From Mesorhizobium sp. B4-1-4 (GTDB lineage: Bacteria; Pseudomonadota; Alphaproteobacteria; Rhizobiales; Rhizobiaceae): a DNA stretch of 64,000 nt. Each line of letters opens with the position of its first letter. Positions within the stretch are counted from its first letter, which is position 1. Where the stretch lies: the NCBI RefSeq assembly GCF_006439395.2, contig NZ_CP083950.1:6065001-6129000 (forward strand). The letters run 5' to 3'. This document shows, in pieces, positions 56,095 to 64,000 of this stretch. The notes beneath the pieces were generated by a model, which was not told where the DNA came from, ran no database searches, and worked only from the letters and a program-made list of their open reading frames with translations. Both the position numbers and the translations under genes were made by a program.

Positions 56095-56817
56095 ATGGAC
56101 AAACGTTGCGGCACAGTAGGTGGCGCGGTCGCTGAGATAACCGACGGCGCTACCCTGATGATCGGTGGCTTTGGTGGTTCCGGCTCACCGATCGAGTTGA
56201 TCCATACGCTGATCGATCGCTATCGTGCCACCGGCGCCCCCGGCGGGCTGACTGTCATCAACAACAATGCCGGTAACGGCCGCGTCGGTCTCGCCGCGAT
56301 GATCGGTGCGGGCATGATAACCAAGATGATCTGCTCGTTCCCACGATCCTCAGACTCCCGGATCTTCAATGAGAAATATCTGGCTGGCGAGATAGAACTC
56401 GAACTGGTGCCGCAAGGCACCTTGTCCGAACGTATTCGCGCCGGTGGCTCCGGCATTCCGGCCTTCTACACGCCGACTGCCTACGGGACTGAACTCGCAG
56501 TGGGAAAACCGGTCGCCGAGTTTGATGGTTCCATGTACGTCCAGGAGCGATGGCTCAAGGCAGACTTTGCGCTGATCAAGGCCGACACGGCGGACATCCA
56601 CGGCAATCTTACCTACCGGCTGGCCGCTCGCAATTTTAACCCTGTCATGTGCATGGCGGCAGCTCGGACGATCGCTCAGGCCCGGCGCGTCGTATCCGCC
56701 GGCGGAATCGACCCGGAGTCGGTGGTCACTCCCGGCATCTTCGTCGACGTTGTCGTCGAAGTGCCGAATCCGCAGCAGGAAGAACTGCTGGTCCATCAAG
56801 GACACGCGCACCAATGA
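56095..56817 (+). CDS. CoA-transferase alpha subunit (3-oxoadipate/succinyl-CoA type)
   Basis: This 240-residue protein has the CoA-transferase I subunit A features MIGGFGGSGSPIELI, ICSFPRSSDSRIF, IELELVPQGTLSERIRAGG and IPAFYTPTAYGT. It pairs with the next gene (4-bp overlap). It moves CoA from succinyl-CoA to a carboxylic acid, activating the acid for beta-oxidation. The context suggests a C5-C7 dicarboxylate or 3-oxoacid. Confidence 0.9.
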   Translation: MDKRCGTVGGAVAEITDGATLMIGGFGGSGSPIELIHTLIDRYRATGAPGGLTVINNNAGNGRVGLAAMIGAGMITKMICSFPRSSDSRIFNEKYLAGEIELELVPQGTLSERIRAGGSGIPAFYTPTAYGTELAVGKPVAEFDGSMYVQERWLKADFALIKADTADIHGNLTYRLAARNFNPVMCMAAARTIAQARRVVSAGGIDPESVVTPGIFVDVVVEVPNPQQEELLVHQGHAHQ

Positions 56818-57482
56818 GAAAACTTACCAACGCGCAGATCGCATGGCGTGCGGCGCAAGACATCCCTGATGGCGCTTACGTAAACCTCGGGATTGGCTTT
56901 CCTGAAATGGCGGCTAGGTTCCAGCCGCCAGGCCGCGAAGCGATCTTTCATTCCGAAAATGGCATCTTGAATTTCGGCGAGCCACCAGAAGCCGGGGATG
57001 AGGATTGGGACCTCATCAGCGCCGGCAAGAAGGCCGTAACGTTGAAGCCGGGCGCTTCCATTTTCAACCATACAGACAGTTTCGCCATGGTACGCGGCGG
57101 CCATCTGGACGTTGCCATCCTTGGTGCCTTTCAGGTCGCACAAAACGGCGATCTCGCCAACTGGCGCGTTGGATCTGCTGGAGTGCCGGCAGTAGGCGGC
57201 GCGATGGATCTTGTCCACGGCGCAAAGCGCGTGGCCGTCGTCACCGACCATGTCACGAAGGATGGCGCACCAAAGCTCGTTGAGTCTTGTACTTACCCGC
57301 TGACTGGGGTCGCTTGTGTAACGCGCGTCTACACTTCACTGGCGGTCGTGGACATAGAAGGCCAGCGTTTCGTATTGCGAGAAAAGCTATCTGGTCTCTC
57401 CCTCGATGCTCTTCAGAAGGTAACTGGCGCCAAGCTGCACGTCGACACTTCCGTCGCTGATCTCGTAGCCCCGGACCTCTGA
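56814..57482 (+). CDS. CoA-transferase beta subunit
   Basis: This 222-residue subunit B has the catalytic Glu in HSENGILNFGEPP, and GAFQVAQNGDLANW and DLVHGAKRVAVVTDH as in PcaJ/CatJ. ATG 56814 overlaps the alpha-subunit stop. Confidence 0.92.
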   Translation: MRKLTNAQIAWRAAQDIPDGAYVNLGIGFPEMAARFQPPGREAIFHSENGILNFGEPPEAGDEDWDLISAGKKAVTLKPGASIFNHTDSFAMVRGGHLDVAILGAFQVAQNGDLANWRVGSAGVPAVGGAMDLVHGAKRVAVVTDHVTKDGAPKLVESCTYPLTGVACVTRVYTSLAVVDIEGQRFVLREKLSGLSLDALQKVTGAKLHVDTSVADLVAPDL

Positions 57483-57702
57483 CGTGGTCGAAGCCTTGAT
57501 ATTTCATTGTGCCGCGCGCCCGGAGTGCGCGCTTCTTCGCAGCGCCCTGGCCAAACTCTCATGGCCGCGGCGCTCAATTCACGGTCCGTGATCTCGACCT
57601 CCTTAGGTTGCTGACAAAAACGGCAGCCCTGGTCACGCCACGACATGTTGAAAACGGCTGCCGCCCGCTGGCGAGGCAGCCCAGAGAAAAAGGTACGGTT
57701 CA

Positions 57703-58893
57703 ATGCTTCACGGATATGTTTACGATGGGCTGCGCAGTCCTTTTGGACGCCATGGTGGGGCTCTTGCGGGGATCCGTCCCGACGATCTGGCGGCAGCGGT
57801 TGTCAATGCGCTGGTCGCGAAATCCGATCTCCCGGTTGAGAAAATCGAAGACGTGATCCTTGGCAATGTATGCCAGTCCGGTGAGGACAGCCGTAACGTG
57901 GCGCGCTTTGTCGGTCTGCTGAGTGGCGTGCGCATGCAAGCTGGCGGGCTGAGCGTCAATCGGCTCTGCGGCTCGGGGATGGCGGCGGTTTTGGATGCGG
58001 CCCGCTCCACCACCGTTGGCGAGGGCGAACTCTATGTCGCGGGCGGCGTGGAAAGCATGACCCGCGCTCCGTTCGTTCTGGGAAAATCGCCGAGCGCCTG
58101 GAACCGTCAGCCGGAGATCTACGATTCGACCATTGGGACGCGTTTTTCGAACGCGGGGTTCGCCGAGAAATTCGGGGACTACACAATGCCGCAAACGGCA
58201 GACAATCTGGCTGCGGAATACGACGTCACGCGCGTACAGTGCGACGCGTTTGCCTACGCTAGCCAGCAAAAATATGAGGCTGCCCGCGCGCAGGGCTTCT
58301 TCAGGGACGAAATCCTCCCCATCAAAATTCCCGGCAAAAGTGGGGCCGCAACGGTCGTCGATGCCGATGAACATCCGCGCCCGGAGGCTTCGTTAGAGAA
58401 GATGGCCGCGCTCAAGCCGCTGTTTGCGGGTGGCGTGGTGACGGCCGCAAATGCATCGGGCATCAATGATGGCGCGGCGGCATTGCTGGTCGGGTCCAAG
58501 GACCTTGGGCCCAAACCGAGGGCACGCATCGTCTCCGGGGCGGTTGCCGGCGTCCCGCCGCGCATCATGGGAATTGGGCCCGGCTTCGCTGTCCCAAAGG
58601 CCTTGGAGCGTGCGGGTCTGACCTTGGACGACATGGATGTCATCGAAATCAACGAAGCATTCGCCAGTCAGGTTCTCGCCTGCTGCAAGCAGCTAGATCT
58701 CGATCCCGCCGATAGCCGGCTTAATCCCAACGGCGGTGCCATCGCCATCGGGCACCCTCTGGGTGCTTCCGGTACCCGTATCATTCTAACGGCAATGCGG
58801 CAGCTGGAGCGCACCGGCGGCCGCTATGCCTGCCTTTCGATGTGCGTGGGTGTCGGCCAGGGCATTGCAATGGTTATCGAGCGGCTGGGCTGA
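57703..58893 (+). CDS. Acetyl-CoA acyltransferase (thiolase, PcaF/PimB-like)
   Basis: This 396-residue thiolase has the nucleophile Cys in VNRLCGSGM, the His in IAIGHPLGASG and the second Cys in LSMCVGVGQG. INEAFASQVLAC is also typical. It cleaves a 3-oxoacyl-CoA with CoA to release acetyl-CoA. A 220-bp gap without a gene separates it from the CoA-transferase. Confidence 0.93.
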   Translation: MLHGYVYDGLRSPFGRHGGALAGIRPDDLAAAVVNALVAKSDLPVEKIEDVILGNVCQSGEDSRNVARFVGLLSGVRMQAGGLSVNRLCGSGMAAVLDAARSTTVGEGELYVAGGVESMTRAPFVLGKSPSAWNRQPEIYDSTIGTRFSNAGFAEKFGDYTMPQTADNLAAEYDVTRVQCDAFAYASQQKYEAARAQGFFRDEILPIKIPGKSGAATVVDADEHPRPEASLEKMAALKPLFAGGVVTAANASGINDGAAALLVGSKDLGPKPRARIVSGAVAGVPPRIMGIGPGFAVPKALERAGLTLDDMDVIEINEAFASQVLACCKQLDLDPADSRLNPNGGAIAIGHPLGASGTRIILTAMRQLERTGGRYACLSMCVGVGQGIAMVIERLG

Positions 58894-58905
58894 GGAGACG
58901 ACGGC

Positions 58906-60996
58906 ATGGTGGACACAGAAAGTGCATTGATCCGCACAACGGTTGCGAACGCGATCGGCCTAATCGCGTTGAACAATCCCCCAGTCAACGCGCTAGGCGC
59001 TGTCGCTCGCCAGGGGCTGGCAGACGCAGTAGCAGCCCTCAACGCCGCTTCGGAAGTCCAGGTGATTGCCATCTATGGCGAAGGAAAGGCCCTCTCCGCG
59101 GGAGCTGATATTCGAGAATTCGGCAAGCCGCTGGTTGCGCCTCGATTGTCCGATGTGCTGGATCAGATCGAAGCAAGCCTAAAGCCGGTCGTGATTGTGC
59201 TCCATGGCACGACGCTCGGCGGCGGATTGGAACTGGCATTGGCTTGCCATGCAAGGGTCGGACTCCCTGGTGCGCATGTCGGTCTACCCGAAGTGACCTT
59301 GGGTTTGCTGCCGGGTGCCGGCGGTACGCAACGCCTACCGCGGTTGATTGCATTTGACAAAGCCATCGACATGATCAGCTCGGGTCGCCAGGTCGCGGTT
59401 GAGGAAGCGCTCGATTTGGGCCTTTTGGACACCATCGGAGAAGGCCCTCCGCACCAGGCGGCGCTTTCGGCTGCGAAAGCGGCACTGAACGGTTCGCTGA
59501 TGCTCCGCCGCACCGGCGACATCGCGATCAAACCGGATTCGGCGACGATTGCCGCCGCAATCGAACGGCTTTCTTCCAAGCGACCGCTGTTGGCGGCACC
59601 GATCAAGGCGATCCAGGCGATCAGCCACTCCGGCGAACCGATTGTCGAGGGAATCAAGACGGAACGCCGGCTGTTTGGCGAGTTGATGGACAACCCCGAC
59701 AGGCAAGGGCTCATTCACGCTTTCAACGCCGAGCGCGTTGTCAGACGCATTCCCGAAGCGGCCGCGACGCCGCGTGAGATGAAAACGGCAGCAGTGATTG
59801 GCGGCGGCACCATGGGCGTGGGAATTGCCACGGCTCTGCTTCAGGCGGGGCTTCGCGTCACCCTGATTGAAATGGCAGCCGAGCGAGCTGAGATGGCCAA
59901 GGTGGCCGTGGCCAAGAACTTTGACGAGGCCATCAAACGGGGAAAGTCCACCGCCGAGGCCCGAGATAAACTGCTTTTGGGCCTTGCTGTCACGACCGAC
60001 CTCCGGGACGTGGCGACACTCGATCTTGTTATCGAGGCAGTATTCGAAGATATCGCCACCAAAACCGAGCTCTTCAGCAAGTTGGATAACATCTGCAAGT
60101 CCGGTGCTGTGCTTGGCACGAACACCTCCTACCTTGATGTCAATTTGATTGCCGCGGCGACTTCTCGCCCGCAGGACGTGATCGGGCTGCATTTCTTCTC
60201 GCCGGCGCATTTAATGCGCTTGCTTGAGGTGGTCGTCGCCGACCGGACCGCCCCAGAGGTGGTTGCGACAGCGCTGGCGCTAAGCGGCCGCATGAAGAAG
60301 GTCGCTGTTCGCTCCGGTGTCTGTGACGGCTTCATAGGTAACCGGATTCTCGCCCACTACCGCAAGATGGCCGACTACATGCTGCTGGATGGCGCCGCCT
60401 TCGAGCAGATCGACCATGCGCTGGAGGATTTCGGATTTGCCATGGGTCCGTTTGCAGTGGCGGACCTGGCGGGTCTCGACATCGGCTGGGCCACGCGCAA
60501 ACGCAAAGCACCGACTCGTCCAGCCGAAGAACGCTACGTCGCGATCGCCGATCGAATTTGTGAGCATGGCTGGTTCGGCCGCAAGAGCGGACGCGGCTAC
60601 TATCTCTATGACGATCCGAAAATCAGAAGGCCCAATCCCGATGCATTGGCGATTGTGAAGGCCGAACGTGCTGCCGCCGGCGTAACCCTACGCCGCTTCA
60701 CCGATCAGGACATCGTCGCTCGCTACATGACCGCAATGATTTCGGAGGCCGCTCGTGTCGTCGCCGAAGGCGTTGCCATGCGCCCCATCGATGTCGATGC
60801 CGTTTTTCTGTTCGGCTACGGCTTTCCGCGTCATTTAGGCGGTCCGCTCAACTACGCGGATCGGATCGGCGCCGCCGCATTGGTTGAACGGATTGAGGCT
60901 TTCGCCAAGGAAGATCGCTATTACTGGCAAGTGCCGGACCTGCTGCGCCAACTGGCCAAAACCAAACGCGGCTTCGCCGATTTGAACCAAAGGTGA
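58906..60996 (+). CDS. Bifunctional enoyl-CoA hydratase / 3-hydroxyacyl-CoA dehydrogenase (FadJ/PimF-like)
   Basis: This 696-residue protein has two enzymes in one chain. Residues 1-190 are the crotonase domain (ADIREFGKPL, LGGGLELALACHAR, LPEVTLGLLPGAGGTQRLPRL). Residues about 290-690 are the dehydrogenase with IGGGTMGVGIATALLQAG, GLHFFSPAHLMRLLEVV and two C-terminal 3HCDH domains. It hydrates and oxidises enoyl-CoA to 3-oxoacyl-CoA, the step before the thiolase. It is 12 bp from the thiolase gene. Confidence 0.93.
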   Translation: MVDTESALIRTTVANAIGLIALNNPPVNALGAVARQGLADAVAALNAASEVQVIAIYGEGKALSAGADIREFGKPLVAPRLSDVLDQIEASLKPVVIVLHGTTLGGGLELALACHARVGLPGAHVGLPEVTLGLLPGAGGTQRLPRLIAFDKAIDMISSGRQVAVEEALDLGLLDTIGEGPPHQAALSAAKAALNGSLMLRRTGDIAIKPDSATIAAAIERLSSKRPLLAAPIKAIQAISHSGEPIVEGIKTERRLFGELMDNPDRQGLIHAFNAERVVRRIPEAAATPREMKTAAVIGGGTMGVGIATALLQAGLRVTLIEMAAERAEMAKVAVAKNFDEAIKRGKSTAEARDKLLLGLAVTTDLRDVATLDLVIEAVFEDIATKTELFSKLDNICKSGAVLGTNTSYLDVNLIAAATSRPQDVIGLHFFSPAHLMRLLEVVVADRTAPEVVATALALSGRMKKVAVRSGVCDGFIGNRILAHYRKMADYMLLDGAAFEQIDHALEDFGFAMGPFAVADLAGLDIGWATRKRKAPTRPAEERYVAIADRICEHGWFGRKSGRGYYLYDDPKIRRPNPDALAIVKAERAAAGVTLRRFTDQDIVARYMTAMISEAARVVAEGVAMRPIDVDAVFLFGYGFPRHLGGPLNYADRIGAAALVERIEAFAKEDRYYWQVPDLLRQLAKTKRGFADLNQR

Positions 60997-60999
60997 GCG

Positions 61000-62184
61000 A
61001 TGAACCTGGAACTTAGCAGCAGCGAACGCTCCTTCCAGCATGAGGTGCGGAATTTTATCGCAGAACGGTTGCCGAGCGACATCGCTGAGAAGGTCAAGGC
61101 TGGCAAGGAGCTCAGCAAGTGCGATTTCCTGCGATGGCAGGCGATCCTGAACGAAAAGGGATGGCTGGCTGCGACTTGGCCCAAAGAATATGGCGGGACG
61201 GACTGGACGCCGGTCGAGCGGCATATCTTTGCCGAGGGATGCGCGCTCAACGGAGCACCGCGCATCCCTGCGTTTGGGCTAAACATGCTTGGCCCGGTAC
61301 TGATCAAATTTGGCACCGAACAGCAAAAACGTGAAATGCTCCCCCGCATCTTGGATGGTCGTGACTGGTGGTGCCAAGGCTATTCCGAACCCGGCGCGGG
61401 GTCGGACCTTGCCAGTCTCAAGACGCGCGCAGTGCGCGACGGCAATGACTATATCGTGAATGGGCAGAAGGCCTGGACGACGCTTGGGCAGCACGCCAAC
61501 AAAATCTTTTGCCTGGTGCGGACCTCGACTGAAGGCAAGCCTCAGGAAGGTATCAGCTTTGTGCTGATCTATCTCAACACGCCAGGCGTTGAGATGCGGC
61601 CGATCCGGTTGATCGATGGAAGCTGTGAGGTGAACGAAGTCTTTTTCACCGATGTCCGTGTCCCGGTCGGCAACCTGGTCGGCGAAGAAAATCAAGGTTG
61701 GACAATCGCAAAATACCTGCTCACGCACGAGCGCACGAACATTGCCGGAATCGGGTTTTCCATACGAGACCTAAGGCGCTACCACAAACTCGCAGACCAG
61801 ATCGTCCGTGACGGACGCAAGTTGGCCGACAACCCCGTCTATGCCGCGCGTGCAGCAGAACTTGACGCCGAGCTTGAAGCGCTGCGGGTCACCAATCTTC
61901 GGATGCTGATCAACACCCGCGACGGGGCAGCAGGAATTACCGAAAGTTCGCTGCTTAAGCTCAAAGGCACACAAATCAGGCAGGCGTTGCAGGATCTTTA
62001 TCGTTCAGCCCTTGGACCACACGCTGCGCCAATCGCCCATGATTTGTCTGAAGATGAATTAAGCGTTCCCGCCGAAGCAGCGCGGGCCGCGCCAATCTAT
62101 TTCAACCATCGCAAGCTGTCGATCTTTGGCGGTTCCAATGAGATACAGCGCAACATCGTTGCTAAAGCGCTGTTTGGGAACTGA
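61000..62184 (+). CDS. Acyl-CoA dehydrogenase, large subunit type (PimC-like)
   Basis: This 394-residue flavoenzyme has WCQGYSEPGAGSDLASLKT, IVNGQKAWTT and the C-terminal FGGSNEIQRNIVAKALFG. It resembles PimC of the dicarboxylate (pimelate) pathway of Rhodopseudomonas palustris, which works as a pair with a smaller dehydrogenase, here the next gene. It starts 3 bp after the previous stop. Confidence 0.88.
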   Translation: MNLELSSSERSFQHEVRNFIAERLPSDIAEKVKAGKELSKCDFLRWQAILNEKGWLAATWPKEYGGTDWTPVERHIFAEGCALNGAPRIPAFGLNMLGPVLIKFGTEQQKREMLPRILDGRDWWCQGYSEPGAGSDLASLKTRAVRDGNDYIVNGQKAWTTLGQHANKIFCLVRTSTEGKPQEGISFVLIYLNTPGVEMRPIRLIDGSCEVNEVFFTDVRVPVGNLVGEENQGWTIAKYLLTHERTNIAGIGFSIRDLRRYHKLADQIVRDGRKLADNPVYAARAAELDAELEALRVTNLRMLINTRDGAAGITESSLLKLKGTQIRQALQDLYRSALGPHAAPIAHDLSEDELSVPAEAARAAPIYFNHRKLSIFGGSNEIQRNIVAKALFGN

Positions 62185-62189
62185 GTGCC

Positions 62190-63281
62190 ATGGACTTCAA
62201 TTATTCCGAGCACCACCAGATCCTGGCAAGCTCCCTGCGCCGCTATCTGGCGGACACTTACAGCATCGACGACCGTGGGCAGCTGGCTTATCGGGCGCCC
62301 TACCATTCGCGCGAGATTTGGGCAGGGTTGGCAAAAATGGGCATCCTCGGGGCCTTTGTGGGAGAACAGCAAGGCGGCTTTGGCGGCACCGCTCAGGATG
62401 TTTTGGTCATTTTCGAGGAACTTGGCCGCGCTTTGTGCGCCGAGCCGGTTTTGGCAAATCTGCTGTGCCTACGGCTGCTGGCCGTCTTCCCCAGCAGTGA
62501 TTTGCTTGAGGCGGTGATTGCAGGGGAGACGCGAATGGCTCTGGCGGTTTGCGAACCGCAGGTCTCTTGCGATTTGACCTGCATCGAGACCACTGCCCGT
62601 CAGGTGGGAAGAAGCTGGTTCCTGAATGGGCGCAAGTCGGCGATCTATGGCGCCCCCGGTGCCGATCACTTGCTTGTCGTGGCGCGCGCCGATCAGGGAC
62701 TGGGTCTCTTCCTGCTCGAAAGCCCTCAAATTATCGAAGCGGCCATGATCGACGGAGGCGGAATTGCAGAGCTTGTCATGGACGACTTGGCCGTCAAATT
62801 GATAGCAGCAGACTGTGCGAGAGAAATCGAAGACGCCTTGGACATTGGCCGCGTAGCGTTATGCGCTGAGGCGGTTGGTGCAATGACACGCCTGATCGAT
62901 CTGACTGTCGATTACCTCAAGCAGCGCGAGCAGTTCGGTCGCGCGCTGGCAAGCTTCCAGGCGCTCCAGCACCGTGTCGTGGACATGATGGTGGAGTTGG
63001 AGCAGTGCCGCTCCATCACGATCGCTGCCGTCGCCAGCTACGGCACTTCGGAGCAGTCCCGCCTGGTCGCCATGGCCAAAAATCTTGTGGGGCGCATGGC
63101 GACCAAGATTGCTGAAGAGTCGATCCAACTGCACGGCGGCATCGGCATGACATGGGAATACCCAGGTTCGCATTACGCCAAACGGCTGGTGATGATTGAC
63201 CACCAGCTCGGGGACCAGAACGACCATCTGCTTCGCCTGATCAAACTGAACAAGGGAGGGGCGCAAGCCACTGCGGTATGA
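62190..63281 (+). CDS. Acyl-CoA dehydrogenase, small subunit type (PimD-like)
   Basis: This 363-residue protein has FEELGRALCAEPVLAN, YLKQREQFGRALASFQALQH and LHGGIGMTWEYPGSHYAKRL. Such partner subunits form heterotetramers with PimC-type proteins. It overlaps the next gene by 4 bp. No ETF genes are in the window. Confidence 0.88.
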   Translation: MDFNYSEHHQILASSLRRYLADTYSIDDRGQLAYRAPYHSREIWAGLAKMGILGAFVGEQQGGFGGTAQDVLVIFEELGRALCAEPVLANLLCLRLLAVFPSSDLLEAVIAGETRMALAVCEPQVSCDLTCIETTARQVGRSWFLNGRKSAIYGAPGADHLLVVARADQGLGLFLLESPQIIEAAMIDGGGIAELVMDDLAVKLIAADCAREIEDALDIGRVALCAEAVGAMTRLIDLTVDYLKQREQFGRALASFQALQHRVVDMMVELEQCRSITIAAVASYGTSEQSRLVAMAKNLVGRMATKIAEESIQLHGGIGMTWEYPGSHYAKRLVMIDHQLGDQNDHLLRLIKLNKGGAQATAV

Positions 63282-63706
63282 GGATTGCTTGCGACTCCAA
63301 CAGCGCTGACATCGACCTGGTGGCGATCGACCGTTCCGGAGCACGCGAGTTGGTCGGTTATCGTTCCTCATTGCCCGACTGCGATAGGGGCGCCTGCTCC
63401 CTCGATGTCGGCCCGCAGCACCTCAACCGCGTCGGGCTGCTGCACGGCGGATTCATCTCGATGTTGCTGGACAACGGCTGCGGTGTTGCCGTGCGTAACA
63501 TGATCGGCAACGTCGATGCGGCGGTGGTGACCGTAACGCTGTCGGTCAATTTCATTGCAAGCGTGCGATCCGGTCGCGTCACCGCCACGGGGCGCGTCAT
63601 CGGTGGCGGGCGCAGCCTGAAATTCGCCGAAGCCGAGTTGCGGCACGAGGCAGGTGAACTGCTCGCAACATGCAGCGCGGCCTTTCGTGTACTGGACCAG
63701 CGGTGA
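63278..63706 (+). CDS. PaaI-family hotdog thioesterase
   Basis: This 142-residue single hotdog domain has HLNRVGLLHGGFISMLLDNGCG, the usual active-site helix, and VTLSVNFIASVRSGRVTATG. It hydrolyses acyl-CoA intermediates, freeing CoA when the pathway stalls. It is the last gene of the coupled run. Confidence 0.87.
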   Translation: MRIACDSNSADIDLVAIDRSGARELVGYRSSLPDCDRGACSLDVGPQHLNRVGLLHGGFISMLLDNGCGVAVRNMIGNVDAAVVTVTLSVNFIASVRSGRVTATGRVIGGGRSLKFAEAELRHEAGELLATCSAAFRVLDQR

Positions 63707-63907
63707 AGCACGACATTCGCGCATTTTGAGAGCAGCACGGCCGCTGCCAAGTCGTCTCACCGGCGTCCAGCTGACTTTGGGGCATCTGAAAATGCGATGG
63801 GACCGTCAAGGACATTATATTGGCGGGTCCGATGCAAACTGGCGCATAGTGGGTGGCAGGTTAAATTCGCCCTCAACGCAGCCAGCCGAACCATCGAGAC
63901 AACTCAA

Positions 63908-64000
63908 TTGCAGATCAAAGATGTCCTTCTCGCGCCTGGCAATGGCGGATTTTTCTATGACGACCAGACTGCCATCAGGGCAGGCGCGTCCCAGAATGGC
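63908..64000 (+). CDS. Methylaspartate ammonia-lyase, 5' end only
   Basis: From TTG 63908 the frame reads LQIKDVLLAPGNGGFFYDD and then QTAIRAGASQNG, running off the window. It matches the start of methylaspartate ammonia-lyase (KIVDVxxxPGxxGFYFDDQxAIKxGAxxDG). That enzyme deaminates 3-methylaspartate to mesaconate. The true start might lie a few codons upstream; no strong ribosome site is visible. Only 31 codons are seen. Confidence 0.7.
   Translation, partial: MQIKDVLLAPGNGGFFYDDQTAIRAGASQNG

Overview
The window looks like an accessory region (plasmid or genomic island) of a Hyphomicrobiales (Rhizobiales) alphaproteobacterium, most likely a Rhizobium/Mesorhizobium/Sinorhizobium relative. 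The grounds are the Ros/MucR-type regulator, the high G+C content, the very dense ABC uptake systems with catabolic genes, and panBC and gabD sitting in accessory surroundings. I see no rRNA, tRNA, CRISPR array or intact insertion sequence. There are many decaying gene copies.

Region 1 (about 1-30,200) is built from three related catabolic cassettes. Cassette A (1,287-8,805) has a PhnF-type GntR regulator divergent from an alkaline-phosphatase-superfamily hydrolase, a family 1 solute-binding protein (SBP), an aminotransferase, a TauD-like dioxygenase with an early in-frame stop, an amidohydrolase and the wreck of a second SBP. Cassette B (8,959-19,772) has an M28-like protein, an SBP, an aspartoacylase-like deacylase and the only intact permease/permease/ATPase set. 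These are divergent from a LysR regulator, an aminotransferase and a phosphonopyruvate hydrolase, that is, a pal (phosphonoalanine) operon. Cassette C (24,161-30,215) has a second deacylase, an alpha/beta hydrolase, an SBP, an aminotransferase, a 480-bp fossil of a whole ABC operon and a second PhnF regulator. GTCTAGAC-like palindromes matching the HutC/PhnF operator pattern lie beside the PhnF genes and the dead SBP. I infer that the region imports and dismantles phosphonates, probably amino- or N-acylated/peptidyl forms. Between B and C lie a RES-toxin/DUF2384-type antitoxin pair and a related orphan antitoxin. A degraded copy of the orphan lies at the left edge, fused to a degraded ABC ATPase.

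Region 2 (30,450-42,100) holds a MucR-like regulator, a 961-residue exported protein with a peptidoglycan-binding domain and eight exact-length 14-residue repeats, and a LysR gene. A complete Opp/Dpp-type peptide ABC operon follows, ending in an M19 dipeptidase homologue that has lost several zinc ligands.

Region 3 (42,500-46,700) holds gabD, panB-panC and a cold-shock gene. Region 4 (47,195-64,000) looks like one catabolic unit. It has two Asp/Glu-racemase-superfamily proteins, two short-chain dehydrogenases, an Ehu-like amino-acid/ectoine ABC transporter, an M20 amidohydrolase, a two-subunit CoA-transferase, a thiolase, a fused enoyl-CoA hydratase/3-hydroxyacyl-CoA dehydrogenase, a PimC/PimD-like acyl-CoA dehydrogenase pair and a thioesterase. 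At the right edge is the start of a methylaspartate ammonia-lyase. The inferred job is uptake and deacylation of an amino-acid-like compound, deamination, CoA activation and beta-oxidation of a dicarboxylate.
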